Source of the DNA: Tribonema minus
Taxonomy: Eukaryota; Sar; Xanthophyceae; Tribonematales; Tribonemataceae
Reading direction: 5' to 3'
Assembly: GCA_017506865.1 (NCBI GenBank)
Contig: JAFCMP010000094.1
Span: forward strand, 186,001-250,000
DNA: 64,000 nt
Position 1 is the first letter of the stretch, and each line of letters begins with the position of its first letter. This document shows, in pieces, positions 53,225-62,558 of the stretch. Under the pieces are notes generated by a model. The model was not told the DNA's origin. It was given only the letters and a program-made list of their open reading frames with translations, and did no database searches. The position numbers were made by a program, and so were the translations under genes.

Positions 53225-54927
53225 ATTTGTGAACTGGACAACGCAGCCAGCGCCGCAGCACAAGCGCTGGTCTGCCCCCTGGTTCGGGGAGCAGGCCCTG
53301 CTGTGCACCGTGTTTGCGATAACGGGGTCTAGCAGCATGTACCTCGTGCGGCCGTTTCTGCCCAAGATAGGGCTGGAGGGGTCCTGGAGAGAGGGCCCGT
53401 GGAGCTACAGGATTGGCTCTTTCATACTGGTGCGTCACAGTTGATGTGAACGATTCAAACGACCGGAAGGGCTCTAGGTGACAAGGTGTGGTGAGCCACC
53501 AGGGCCTTCCACCAATAATCGTGGTTGCCGCTGCAGCAGCAATTGACCACGAGTCAAACAGTGCCACCACGTGATGTTTGGCGAGGTAGTGGCAAAATCT
53601 AACTTCTGATTACGCAGCTGGTGCGTCACAGTCGAAGTTTGCCAAGGTCAAAGCCGCATGCGACACAGAGCGTGCTGTTTGGCGAGGTGGTGGCCGAATT
53701 CAAGCTTTTTGATACACAGTGATGCGTCAAAGTTGAAGGTTGACAAGCGCAAATAATCGCATGCCTCAGGTTGTACTTCACCTTTGTTGTTGAAGTTGGT
53801 TTTCACGTTGTTTGCGCTCTTTTTTATGTGGCTTGTCACAGGTGAGCCCCATCTACACGGCGCTGCTGCTGCTCACGGGGTCGCTAGCGGGCAGGCACAA
53901 CTACTTTGCTGCTATCGCGCGGCGTATGTGGTGAGTACGCAACTTGAACTTCAACGTTCTCATTTTCAGGCTGCACTGCAAATGAAGGATTTGTGGCTGC
54001 AAGCACGCACTCTGGAGCGATCAGTGGCACCGCCGCTGTTGTATCAAGACAGCCGAACAGGCACCAAGTGTTCTGACGCCGTGAAAATCTGCAGAAGCTC
54101 TTGTGCATGGATGAACTTATTGCTGTGAACGTTGCTTCTGCACTGGAAATGGGCCTTGCTGCCGTAGTAATGGACCTACGGCCACAGTCAAAGTCAGAGT
54201 CCAAAAGCATGGTGAGGGCATTGGTAAGCCCTTCAGGCGGGTTCATGGCGCTGTTTCATTGATTTTAAAGGCCTGCAGGTCAAGATGCTATGTACCTCGT
54301 TGAGGCAATCTGCCCCGCTGCCCATGTCGATTTGAAGTTGCCATCATAGCAGAGAGGCGCGCCATGAAAGTCAATGGACGTTGAACGTGCCAGCTATCTT
54401 GACCCCGACGGTGTCTGCCACCTGCAGCTGGAGCTGAGCAGCCGTTTCCGAGTGCTACAGTTATTGGCGGAAAGGAGATGTCAATGACTGTCGCCGCAAC
54501 GCACGCGCCTTCCGGTCTTGAACGATGAGGGGCCAAGCAAGCACTGTTTTTCTCCTCCTTTACTGCGGGGGGGGGGGGGGTAAACACGGGCCACTGAAGA
54601 CCCCAAGCCACTCCACTTTCTGCAGTAAAACCCAGCGCTGCGTTTGCTTTGTTTCACCCACTTCACCCACGACTCGCGCTCGTTCGTGCTTCTGATGGCA
54701 GGGGGCGTTTCCTGCCGCGCCCCCTCGCGGAGCGCGTCGGCTGCACGCCCGCCAAGATCAAGGCCAGCAAAATCACAACTTCAACTTCAACCGCAGCACC
54801 TGCAACCTCAACTGCAGCAACTGAAGCCACTGCGAAGGCACCGAGTGCCTCTGCTGCTGCTGCTGCTGCCGCTGCGGGCCAGACTGGCAGGGGCGCTGCC
54901 AAGGCGGCTCAGAGGGGGGGGGCATAG
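53225..54927 (+). CDS. Small membrane protein resembling DUF6787 (5' end not found)
   Basis: Exons 53225-53429, 53842-53930 and 54702-54927 join in phase (codons 1+204, 87+2, 1+225) to about 172 residues plus an unmapped N-terminus. The core reads ALLCTVFAITGSSSMYLVRP, then GPWSYRIGSFIL, then VSPIYTALLLLTGSLAGRHNYF and ARRMWGRFLP. That gives two hydrophobic segments and a GRHxYF...MW pattern like the small two-helix DUF6787 family as I remember it. The tail is Thr/Ala-rich. Splice sites are CTG|GTGCGT, TGTG|GTGAGT and acceptors CACAG and GGCAG. The first mapped exon starts one base into a codon after a C-rich tract, so at least one upstream exon is missing. Function is unknown; an organelle membrane is likely by analogy. 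Confidence 0.6.
53446..53571 (+). repeat. Dispersed intronic element, copy 7
   Basis: A full-length copy that starts about 16 bases after the donor of the first mapped DUF6787-like exon: gaacgattcaaacgaccgg ... gtgacaaggtgtggtgagcc ... ttccaccaataatcgtgg ... gaccacgagtcaaacagtg. It is oriented like all other copies relative to its host gene. Confidence 0.88.
53572..53770 (+). repeat. Echoes downstream of the DUF6787-like exon
   Basis: The donor context ctg|gtgcgtcacag recurs at about 53611 and, weakly, at 53718. Both copies sit in a roughly 105-bp unit that begins tgtttggcgaggt and ends with a tgccaagg- or tgacaagc-like segment. Confidence 0.8.
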
Positions 54928-55631
54928 GGGTATGTAGGGTAATGAGTGGGCAGCAGCAGCATCAGTGCTCTGCGGTGCTGCGCAAAGTGCTTTGGCTGAT
55001 AGCTTGGGGGGGATCGGAATCTCAGCAGATGTGTCCATGTCTGTGTGCGTGCATGTGCATCGTTTTGCTTGCGGCGAGGGCGCCTTTTTGAGCGCTGCTG
55101 CGTCTCGTGCCCTCTTCTTGCTAGAGGCGTGTGATCCATAGGGTGTGCACAATGGTTTTGTGCGCCAAACACAGAGGCCCGGGCGCCATCACACACACAT
55201 GCATGGCGGAACTGAAGAATAGCATTCAGGCGGTATCCAGCTCATTTTGTGTGTTTGTTCGCTCCTGTGCGTGTGCTTTGTGATTAATGCGTCGTGGATT
55301 CATGCATTGCGGAACGAAAGAAAAGTATTTTAATGGCACTTATGGCACTTACGGGGTTTGTGTGTGTTTCTTTATTGAAACACTTTGTGGTAGATGTCTG
55401 GAAGAAATGCCGTGTTATTTACGAATCAGGATAAACTTCAACACGACGAACTTCAAACATTGGAGCAGAGGAGAGGAACTGAAGCAGCTCTGGGCTCGTG
55501 ACAGACGCTGCGACCAGCTTGCAGTCGTCCGTGGCTGTTGCTCTACGAACACTGCGAGCGGAGCCGCGACCGAACTTCTCGGTCGATCGATTCTCGAGTC
55601 GGAGCTTGGTGGGAGCACACGCGGCACCGAC
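54928..55631. other. Intergenic region upstream of Derlin
   Basis: This region holds the 3' UTR of the DUF6787-like gene and the promoter and 5' UTR of Derlin. The Derlin frame stays open upstream to 55287 but without Derlin-like sequence, so I take 55632 as the start. No clear promoter element was identified. Confidence 0.45.
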
Positions 55632-58600
55632 ATGGATGGAAATGCAGGCGACCCACTGCAATGGTACTACGAGATACCTCCAGTCAGCAGGACGTACATG
55701 ACAGCCGCCTTCGTGACCACGGCACTGACAGCTCTAGATCTTGTGTCGCCGATCCAGTTCTTCTTAAACTGGAAGCTGGTGATGCAGGGGCAGGCTTGGA
55801 GGCTGCTGACGACGTTCCTGTTCTTCGGCACCCTCAGCCTGGACTTCCTGTTCCACATGTACTTTCTGGCGAGGTACTGCAGGCAAGTGCTACACTGTCG
55901 GTGTCGTCTCGACCTTCCTTGCTTTGCAGGAGTGCGCTGCACGTGGTTCTACTATGTGGCAGAGGTGATCTTGGTATACCTATCCGTCAGGCAAACTGGG
56001 TCTGTGTTTTCATTCGGTTGTGTAAATCAGGTGGCAGTATCACTGTTACGTTGCTGCTATCATGGTGCTCGCCACACAGCTGCTGCAGCAAGGCAAGCAT
56101 CACCTTGAATGCCACTAGCATCACCATCGGCGCCACTAGCAGAAGCAGCACTCAAGCAGGTTGTGCAGCCAATACCCTGCCACCGCTGCCGCCACAGCAT
56201 TCGCCACCAAATCAGTGCTCAGCATATCAGTGCTCATTTTGCTAACCCGTCACGGCACGGGTTTGCTGCACATGCGCCGATACTACAGGCTCTTGGAGAA
56301 AGGTGAGTTCCACCGGAAAACCTCCGATTTCGTCTTCTTTCTGCTCAAATGTTTGCCAACAAATCAATGCTGAACATATCAGTGCTCAAATTTGTTGCAA
56401 CACTGCTAGGCACGCCGCCGCCGCCGCTGCAGGCCCTTGGAGGAGGGCGAATTCCACCGGAAAACCTCCGATTTCGTCTTCTTTCTGCTCAAGTTTTCGC
56501 CAACAAATCAGATCAGTGCTCAAATTTGCTGACCCGTCACGGCACTGCTGCCGTCACCGATACTGCAGGCTCTTGGAGGAGGGCGAATTCCACAGGAAAA
56601 CTTCCGATTTCGTCTTTTTTCTGCTCTTCGGGGCGGTGCTCATGCTGGCCGCGCAGCCGCTAGTCTCGCTGCCGTTCCTCGGCAGCTCGCTGTCCTTCAT
56701 GATGGTGTACGTGTGGGGGCGGAGGAATGAGCACGTGCGCATGTCGCTCTTTGGGCTGCTGCCGTTCACCGCGCCGTACCTGCCGTGGGTGCTGCTGGCG
56801 GTTAGCGTGCTGGTCAACAACAGGTGGGTCTGAGTCTGAATCTTACTGGTCCTTGAGTCGTGTTGCGGATTGCTGCTGAGCGTAGATGCTTGTGGAGTAT
56901 GTATGTTCACGGCGCCGTACCTGCCGTGGGTACTGCTGGCGGTGAGCGTGCTGGTGAACAACAGGTGAGTCCGACTCTGACTCGTATATGCCTAGCGTAG
57001 ATGCTGGTCGGGTATGTATCATAACATTAACGTGTATGTTCACGGGCGCCGTACCTGCCGTGGGTGCTGCTGGCGGTGAGCGTGCTGGTCCACAACAGGC
57101 AAGTCTGAGTCTGAGTCATGCTTTGCGTCACATTGCGGAGATGCTGCTGAGCACAGATGCTTAGTTCGACAAGTATGCATGTATGCCATGGCGTCGCACC
57201 TGTCGTGTGGGTGCTGGTCAACAACAGGTGAGTCTGACTCTGACTCGTATTTGCTGAACGTAGATGCTTGTCGGATACACATATGAGTTCGCCGTACGTG
57301 CCGTGTGGGTGCTGCTGACGGTGAGCGTGCTGGTCAACAACAGGCGAGTCTGACTCTGAGTCGTGTTTGAGTCGTGTTGCGGAGATGCTGCTGAGCAGCA
57401 GTGCTTGCGGAACATTGAATGCATGTATGATCACGCGCAGAGCGCATCGCGGGGAGGCGGAGGTGCTGATCTAGGGTTAGGGTTAGGGTTAGTGCCACTG
57501 TGTTCATATTCGTTCTTGAGCGGGCGTCGACATTCAATTCATCAATGTGGTCAAATATGAACTGATGCGTTGCGCATGCTGAGCGGGCGATGGGTTGAGT
57601 CAGCTGATGAATCGCACAATCAGCGATTCTCCAATCCATTCATGATTTAAAACTGGGTTCATCTGAAGTTGTAATGTCACTTGTGCTACATGCGCGAGGA
57701 TTGACCACGTCGCAGCGCTTTAGTTGTGATAGTCATGAAGGCAATGTGATCATCGTAATCATCAGGAGCATATGGTCGTTCATCCCTATCACGCTGTCTG
57801 GGTTTAGGGTTAGGGTTAGGGTTAGGGTTAGGGTTAGGGTCAAAATCTTCAACATGATGCATGCATGTCGGCGCGGAGCAAACAAGCTGGCCTCCCTGAT
57901 GCCACTATGACAGCTCCCGAGCAAGGGGGCGCGCTCAGGCAGACCGTCACCTCTGAACTTCAAAGCATCGCATGTGAAGTTGAACTCGGCAATGACAGTT
58001 GAACTTGAACCTGTTGTGCGCAGCGGAGCGCTGTCAACTAACGCAGAGCGTCCCCGTTTGTGTGAACCTCATAACATCACACTGGTTGAAGTTTAACATG
58101 ACAGTTGAACTTGAACTTGTTGCGCACAGCGGAGCGCTGTCGACGGATCTGCTGGGCATAGGCGTGGGACACATGTACTACTTTTTGGCATTCATATACC
58201 CAGAGGTGAGCGCGCTGACGAAGCAGGCCACCCGCGCGCATACATGACATATACGTGTGTATACTTCATATATATACTGATGTACCTTTTTGACCAGGCC
58301 ACCCATGCACATACCTGACATGGCATGTCTGGATAGTACTTCTTCTTCGAAGTATATGAAGTGTAGACAGTATAGATGGATGAGTGCGCTGCTTTTTGGC
58401 ATTCATTGAGTTTAGCGGCGCGCTGACGAGGCAGGTCACCCACTACCCCCCCCCCCCGCCCCTGCAGGTGGCAGCGATCCGCGGCAGGCGGTTATGGCGC
58501 GTCATCCACACGTCGCACCTGCTGCAGGTCCCGTGCTGCGCATGCGCTGCTGCTCATACGTGCAAAGACATGCGCACGGCGTGCAACTCCTCTTTGCGAA

Positions 58601-58875
58601 CCACGGCTGCTTCTCAAGCTGCCCCCCCCCCCCCTCCCCCCCCTTCCCCCCCCCAGGTGGCAGCGATCCGCGGCTGGCGGTTACGGCGCGTGATCCACAC
58701 GCCGCGCCTGCTGCAGGTCCTGTGCGGCGAGCGCGCACTGGCGCACGCAGAACAGCCGCGCATTGTGGAACCCGCTGGCGGAGCACTGCCCCCTCAAGGG
58801 GGGAATCGGCTAGGGGGACGCGAGGGGGGGGCGGGGTGGGGGTGGGGGGGGGGCGGGCGCGCGCACCAGGACTGA
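55632..58875 (+). CDS. Derlin (ER-associated degradation membrane protein)
   Basis: Exons 55632-55882, 56569-56823, 58130-58205 and 58657-58875 join in phase to 266 residues. Derlins are inactive rhomboid-fold proteins of the ER membrane that help move misfolded proteins to the cytosol for degradation. The sequence matches along its length: QWYYEIPPVSRTYMTAAFVT, then the WR motif in WRLLTTFLFFG, LDFLFHMYFLARYC, RKTSDFVFFLLFGA, SFMMVYVWGRRNEH, PYLPWVLLAVSVLV, then GIGVGHMYYFLAFIYPE with the GxxxG-type motif. The tail is HTPRLLQVL. No signal peptide precedes the domain, which favours the ER form over the plastid-import (SELMA) Derlin. Intron 1 is GC-AG (CAG|GCAAGT). The extra copies of exon edges in every intron are described separately. 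Confidence 0.93.
56220..56568 (+). repeat. Two echoes of the Derlin exon 2 acceptor edge
   Basis: Copies of acceptor plus the first roughly 60 coding bases start at 56289 and 56433, before the real exon at 56569 (spacing 144 and 136 bp). All three encode LLExGEFHRKTSDFVFFLL in the same frame and keep a CAG acceptor. In the first copy a GTGAGT has arisen inside the coding part. Confidence 0.96.
56906..57343 (+). repeat. Four echoes of the Derlin exon 2 donor edge
   Basis: Copies of the exon 2 end at 56906-56964, 57039-57098, 57187-57227 and 57288-57343 repeat the PYLPWVLLAVSVLVNN codons and the donor. Donors are GTGAGT, GCAAGT, GTGAGT and GCGAGT against GTGGGT in the real exon. Spacing is roughly 115-140 bp. 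TTAGGG tracts follow at 57474 and 57803. Confidence 0.96.
57474..57492. repeat. Interstitial TTAGGG tract
   Basis: Three TTAGGG units lie in Derlin intron 2, just beyond the exon 2 donor echoes. Confidence 0.9.
57803..57840. repeat. Interstitial TTAGGG tract
   Basis: Six uninterrupted TTAGGG units, one of the cleanest arrays in the window, lie in Derlin intron 2. Confidence 0.95.
57992..58045 (+). repeat. Echo of the Derlin exon 3 acceptor edge
   Basis: The sequence gacagttgaacttgaac, the cag acceptor and cggagcgctgtc recur once, 107 bp upstream of exon 3. Confidence 0.93.
58285..58445 (+). repeat. Echoes of the Derlin exon 3 donor edge
   Basis: The segment ctttttggcattcat ... gcgcgctgacgargcaggycaccc spanning the exon 3 end and donor recurs at about 58390-58442. 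A partial intron-side copy (accaggccacccatgcacat) lies at about 58295. Confidence 0.88.
58440..58656 (+). repeat. In-frame echo of the Derlin exon 4 start, poly-C tracts
   Basis: A first copy of the exon 4 start begins at 58468 (VAAIRGRRLWRVIHT), after a C-rich tract and CTGCAG. The real start is at 58657 (VAAIRGWRLRRVIHT), after a second C/T-only tract and CCCCAG. The stretch from 58468 to 58656 has no stop in this frame, so using the first acceptor would insert 63 residues. Confidence 0.95.
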
Positions 58876-59668
58876 GCCGCGGGGGGGTATGTATTCATGT
58901 GAGCAGCGATATGATGCCCCCTTGCGAAGGGGGGGGGAGAGCACGGAGTGCGCGTGAGGCAGGCGGAAGGGCGCGTGCGGCTTGCGAGAGCGAGTGGTGC
59001 ATGCCCCGTGCCACCAGGGGGAAAAAGGGGGGGTTGCGCTGCGTTGGGGGGGTGGTGCGCACGCGCGGCGGCGGCGGCGGCCGCAATGCCATCAGAGCGC
59101 TGCAGCGTTGTGGAGATGTGTGCTGCGGTGCGCCATGACATCTGTGGCTGCAAGGCGTAGTGCACAGGGAGCATGGGCTGGCTACGTCTTGCAAGGCTGC
59201 TCTGCCGCAGACATGGAGACGGTCAGAAGCGCGCTAAACTGAGCTGGCACGCAAGCCGCGAGCCCTGCCTCTCTGCAGACATGCCGAGTTGTGCAACCAA
59301 AGTCGGCGCGCACACACACACACACTCACGCGTACGCGGGCATCCACATAACCACAGCTTGCTGGCGCCTACACTCCAATTCAACTGCAAGGGCACATAG
59401 CAACAGCTGCGGGTGCCTGCCCCCCCCCCCCCCCCCCATGCGCCTTGCTATGCCCCCCAATCAAAGGATGCGCAAGCTCAGCGGCGCGTGTGGCGCCAGG
59501 TCTCGGGGGGGGTTGACCGCTGTCACACGGTGTCTGTGGTGCGCGCTTTGCGCCTGGGGTGAGCGATTCGTGGCAGCGCTCACACCGGCAACACAGACAC
59601 AGCGCCATGCAGGGCGCGGCTGCTGCCGTTGCGGGGGTGCAGCCTCAAGCAGTCGCGCCATATAGGTC

Positions 59669-61320
59669 ATGCGGTGGCGCTCGTTCGATCGGCATTCTGC
59701 GCTGCTGACCGTGGCACCGCACCCAACTGCAACGCCGCGTGCGCACTGCTCCGCGGTCAGCACGGTGCTGGTGCAGCTGGCACCGCCGGCAGGACTGTGC
59801 TGCGCGGCTACGGCGGGCACGGCGCAGAACACTCTTGTAAATACCTTTGGTCATGCTGACATCTTGTCGAATGTCTAGTCATGCTGCTCTATGGCCTTGC
59901 TGAGTGCGATCCTGCTGTATGCATGCCAGGCTCCATGTCACGTGTGTCAGTGCAGTGGCCAGGCTTCATGTGTCGGTGCAGATGACAGTGCCATTGGGGC
60001 ACTGCTGCAGAGCGCAAACTGGCCGCTTATAAATGTCATGATTTGTGCTGCCATGTTTCATGTTCGGCTGTCTCCCCACGCATTGCCACGGCCCCGCAGA
60101 TTGCGATTTTGTCAGCGCTGCATGCGTGGTTTGAAATGATTCGCTGGATCATTGGCCCAGCAAGCGGTCAGGTGAGGTTGTTGAGGTGGTGGCAAAGCAC
60201 ACACACTGGCATTTGCTCAATCATACATGCATACCTCATCAGCACATACATCAGCATGGGTTTGATGTTTCGTACAGTACAAACTCATACTTGGGCAAGT
60301 GATCAGGTGAGGTTGCCAGGATGGACTGCGCGAACACGCAGTGGGCGCGTCGCACCGCCCGCGCGCCAGCGCCGCGGTGTGCGAAAGCGCAGTGTAGGTC
60401 TTGTGCTGCCGCAGTTGAGAGGGCAGGACAGCAGCGGCCTGGTTCCTGGTCCGCGTCTGAATCACCAACTGCGTCAACGCAAGCAACGTACTTTCATAAA
60501 TGCATTAGATGAATGATGGCAACCGTCGGTACGTGTACGATCTGTTGAGCCTGTCCCACAACCTGCTTAAGCCGCTGGCCACAAATAAGCATATGATTAG
60601 TCAAGTCATGCGGTATTCGTAGCCACCTGCGTCGACACAAGTCACAGAGAAGAGTGTTGATTGGTGACATGACGTGGTTTACATCAGGCAATGCGAGCTA
60701 TAAAACAGCAGTCAATCAATGATCTGATCTGGTGTCTGCATACCCACATGCGTCGACGCAAGCAACCGGAAAGCATTTGAATATCCATATGATGCTGCAG
60801 TATCCACCATTGGCACAGATACAGTCTGTTGATGCATGCGTGAAAACAGACTTGAAGAGCGGTGAAGCTCCGTGTGCGTCAACTGGTGTGGACGCTGGCT
60901 ATGGGTGGGTTGTGGTGTAGCTGTGCATGAGCATACATTCCCGTCCATCAGTCTATAGAAGTACTTGTCGCCAGCAAGTTAATGCCAATTTCATACTTCA
61001 AGGTACAAGACCGCCATCAACAAGTCGCTGTATTGGATTGATGTACGAGAACAATGACACCGCCACACAGTGCAATTACGATAGGGCTAGAACCGTGGGA
61101 GGGTTAGGGTTAGTTAGTACTGGCAGCAAGTAGCATGCAGCTCTATGAGAGCACACTGGGCTGCAAACTGCATACTTTCTTGACACTGCTAGACGTGGCA
61201 GGCACTGCACAAGTAGCAAAGGCGCCAGCGCGCCCACAGAGGGGTGTGCTTGCCGCTGCAAGGCAGTCTGTACTGGCGTGTACTGCTGTGGCATACATAC
61301 CCTTCAACAAGGTGATGTGA
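59669..61320 (+). CDS. Hypothetical gene, three or four candidate exons
   Basis: Candidate exons: an end at 59836 (codons for LVQLAPPAGLCC ... GTAQNTL, donor GTAAAT), 60100-60171 (IAILSALHAWFEMIRWIIG..., acceptor CCCGCAG, donor GTGAGG), 60509 to about 60604 (MNDGNRRYVYDLLSLSHNLL..., acceptor ATTAG) and 61141-61320 (LYESTLGCKLHTFLTLLDVA...). All have phase 0 edges, so they could join. The donor of the 60100 exon is echoed at about 60305, as for proven exons here. The residues are helix-rich and soluble in style. I do not recognise the protein. The 5' exon, exon ends and stop are unsure. Confidence 0.35.
60470..60840 (+). repeat. Three-copy repeat in hypothetical gene
   Basis: The word tgcgtcracrcaag and its flanks occur at about 60473, 60628 and 60749. 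Pieces similar to the exon start near 60509 follow the first and third copies. It looks like a further exon-edge echo set. Confidence 0.6.
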
Positions 61321-61589
61321 AACTTGGTGATGCGGCATGGCCGATGCGCACCAAAACATGGAAGGAGACGACAATGAGAGTGCTGAACGTCAGCTGTGAG
61401 CAGCAGCAGCTGTGGCCAGATTGAAAAGGCCGGAAACAGCCTCTGACATTGTAGTCTCTCACCAAATTACTTCTCGTGGAGCGCAAACTATCCACCAGAG
61501 ACCAGCTCCACATGCTTTCAACCTCAGTGAAGCTAATTAAAATAAATCGCATGTTGAGTTGAATGATGGTTGATTGAAAATGTCGTTGC

Positions 61590-62340
61590 GTCGGCCTAAG
61601 CTCTCAAAATCACCAGCTGCGGTGTTGCAGATGGTCAAATATTTAACTCCAACCGATGAACCACAGAAAGGACCATTCAAGCTTCTTGAACTGCAAGACT
61701 GTCGATGATAGTCACGCATTCTCTTACACCGAGCTCTTACTGCTGATGTTGGCAGGGCAGGCATGCAGCATGATCCACCACAGCACGGATCACTCCATCA
61801 GCAAGCTGCTTCTTTTTCACGACAAGACAAGCTTTAGGTGCACCATCACTTGCTGCTGCGTTGCTGTCAGCCACTTTTAGCAGCACAACACAGAGAATCT
61901 TCACCTGCAGCAGCTCCAGCTTGACGGCCTCCATCACCGATCTACTCTCCCTGTTCACGCGCTCGTGATCAACATGTCGTTGTTTTAATCTCGCCTCTTA
62001 AATTGTCAGCTGACGTTTTCCAAATGGCTAAATATTGAGCTCCGGCCGATGAACGACAGAAAGGGCTGCTCAAGCTCATTTGACTGCAAGACTCCGTTGT
62101 CAAAGACATGCACCTCAACAGAGCTCTCTTACTGCCGTCGGCAGGGCAGGATCCACTACAGCACGGATTACTCCATCAGCAAACTGCTTCTTTTTCACGA
62201 CAAAACAAGCTTTAGGCGCACCCTCACTTGCTGCTGCATTGCTATTAACCACTTATAGCAGCACAATATGGAGAATCACCTGCAGCAGCTCCAGCTTGAC
62301 GGCCTCCATCACCGATCTGCTCTCCCTGCTCACGCGCTCT
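61590..62340 (-). repeat. Tandem duplication of about 400 bp
   Basis: Two diverged copies, about 61590-61975 and 62015-62340, share cacagcacggatyactccat, gctgcttctttttcacgac and cagcagctccagcttgacgg. The second block holds a coding-like 46-base segment flanked by acceptor- and donor-like bases in each copy. Confidence 0.9.
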
Positions 62341-62558
62341 CTAGGATCGAATCGACCGCAGCAGGCAGCCTCCCAAAACCATGCAACAGCTCCGCCAGCC
62401 GCTCCTGTTCGATGTCGCTGGACGTTGGCACTTGCTGCGGCGGCTGCTGTTGGTCCGGCGGCCAAGGGAGCAATGGGACTGGGAACTGCTGGTGGAAGTC
62501 AGGCACTGGCCCTCCCTCCATGTTTGTCCGGTAAGATGCCTCCAAACGCTCACAAGGG
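61906..62558 (-). CDS. Hypothetical gene, two candidate exons
   Basis: Exon A 62558-62334 encodes CERLEASYRTNMEGGPVPDF, then a Pro/Gln-rich part and SSDIEQERLAELLHGFGRLP. It ends at a GTGAGC donor, two bases into a codon. Exon B 61951-61906 completes the codon and encodes ESRSVMEAVKLELLQ before a GTGAAG donor. A second copy of exon B sits only eight bases after exon A, as part of the tandem duplication. Further exons towards lower coordinates may encode VVKKKQLADGVIRAVVD. The family is not recognised. An overlapping frame upstream (RKRSAVGSKADNDNNDTLLE) competes with this model. Confidence 0.3.

Noticed and set aside
57803-57840. True chromosome end
   Set aside because: The TTAGGG tracts are short, internal, in both orientations and flanked by unique gene sequence.
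55632-58875. Symbiont-specific (plastid import, SELMA) Derlin
   Set aside because: No signal peptide or transit sequence precedes the Derlin domain; the start MDGNAGDPLQWYYEIPP fits an ER Derlin.
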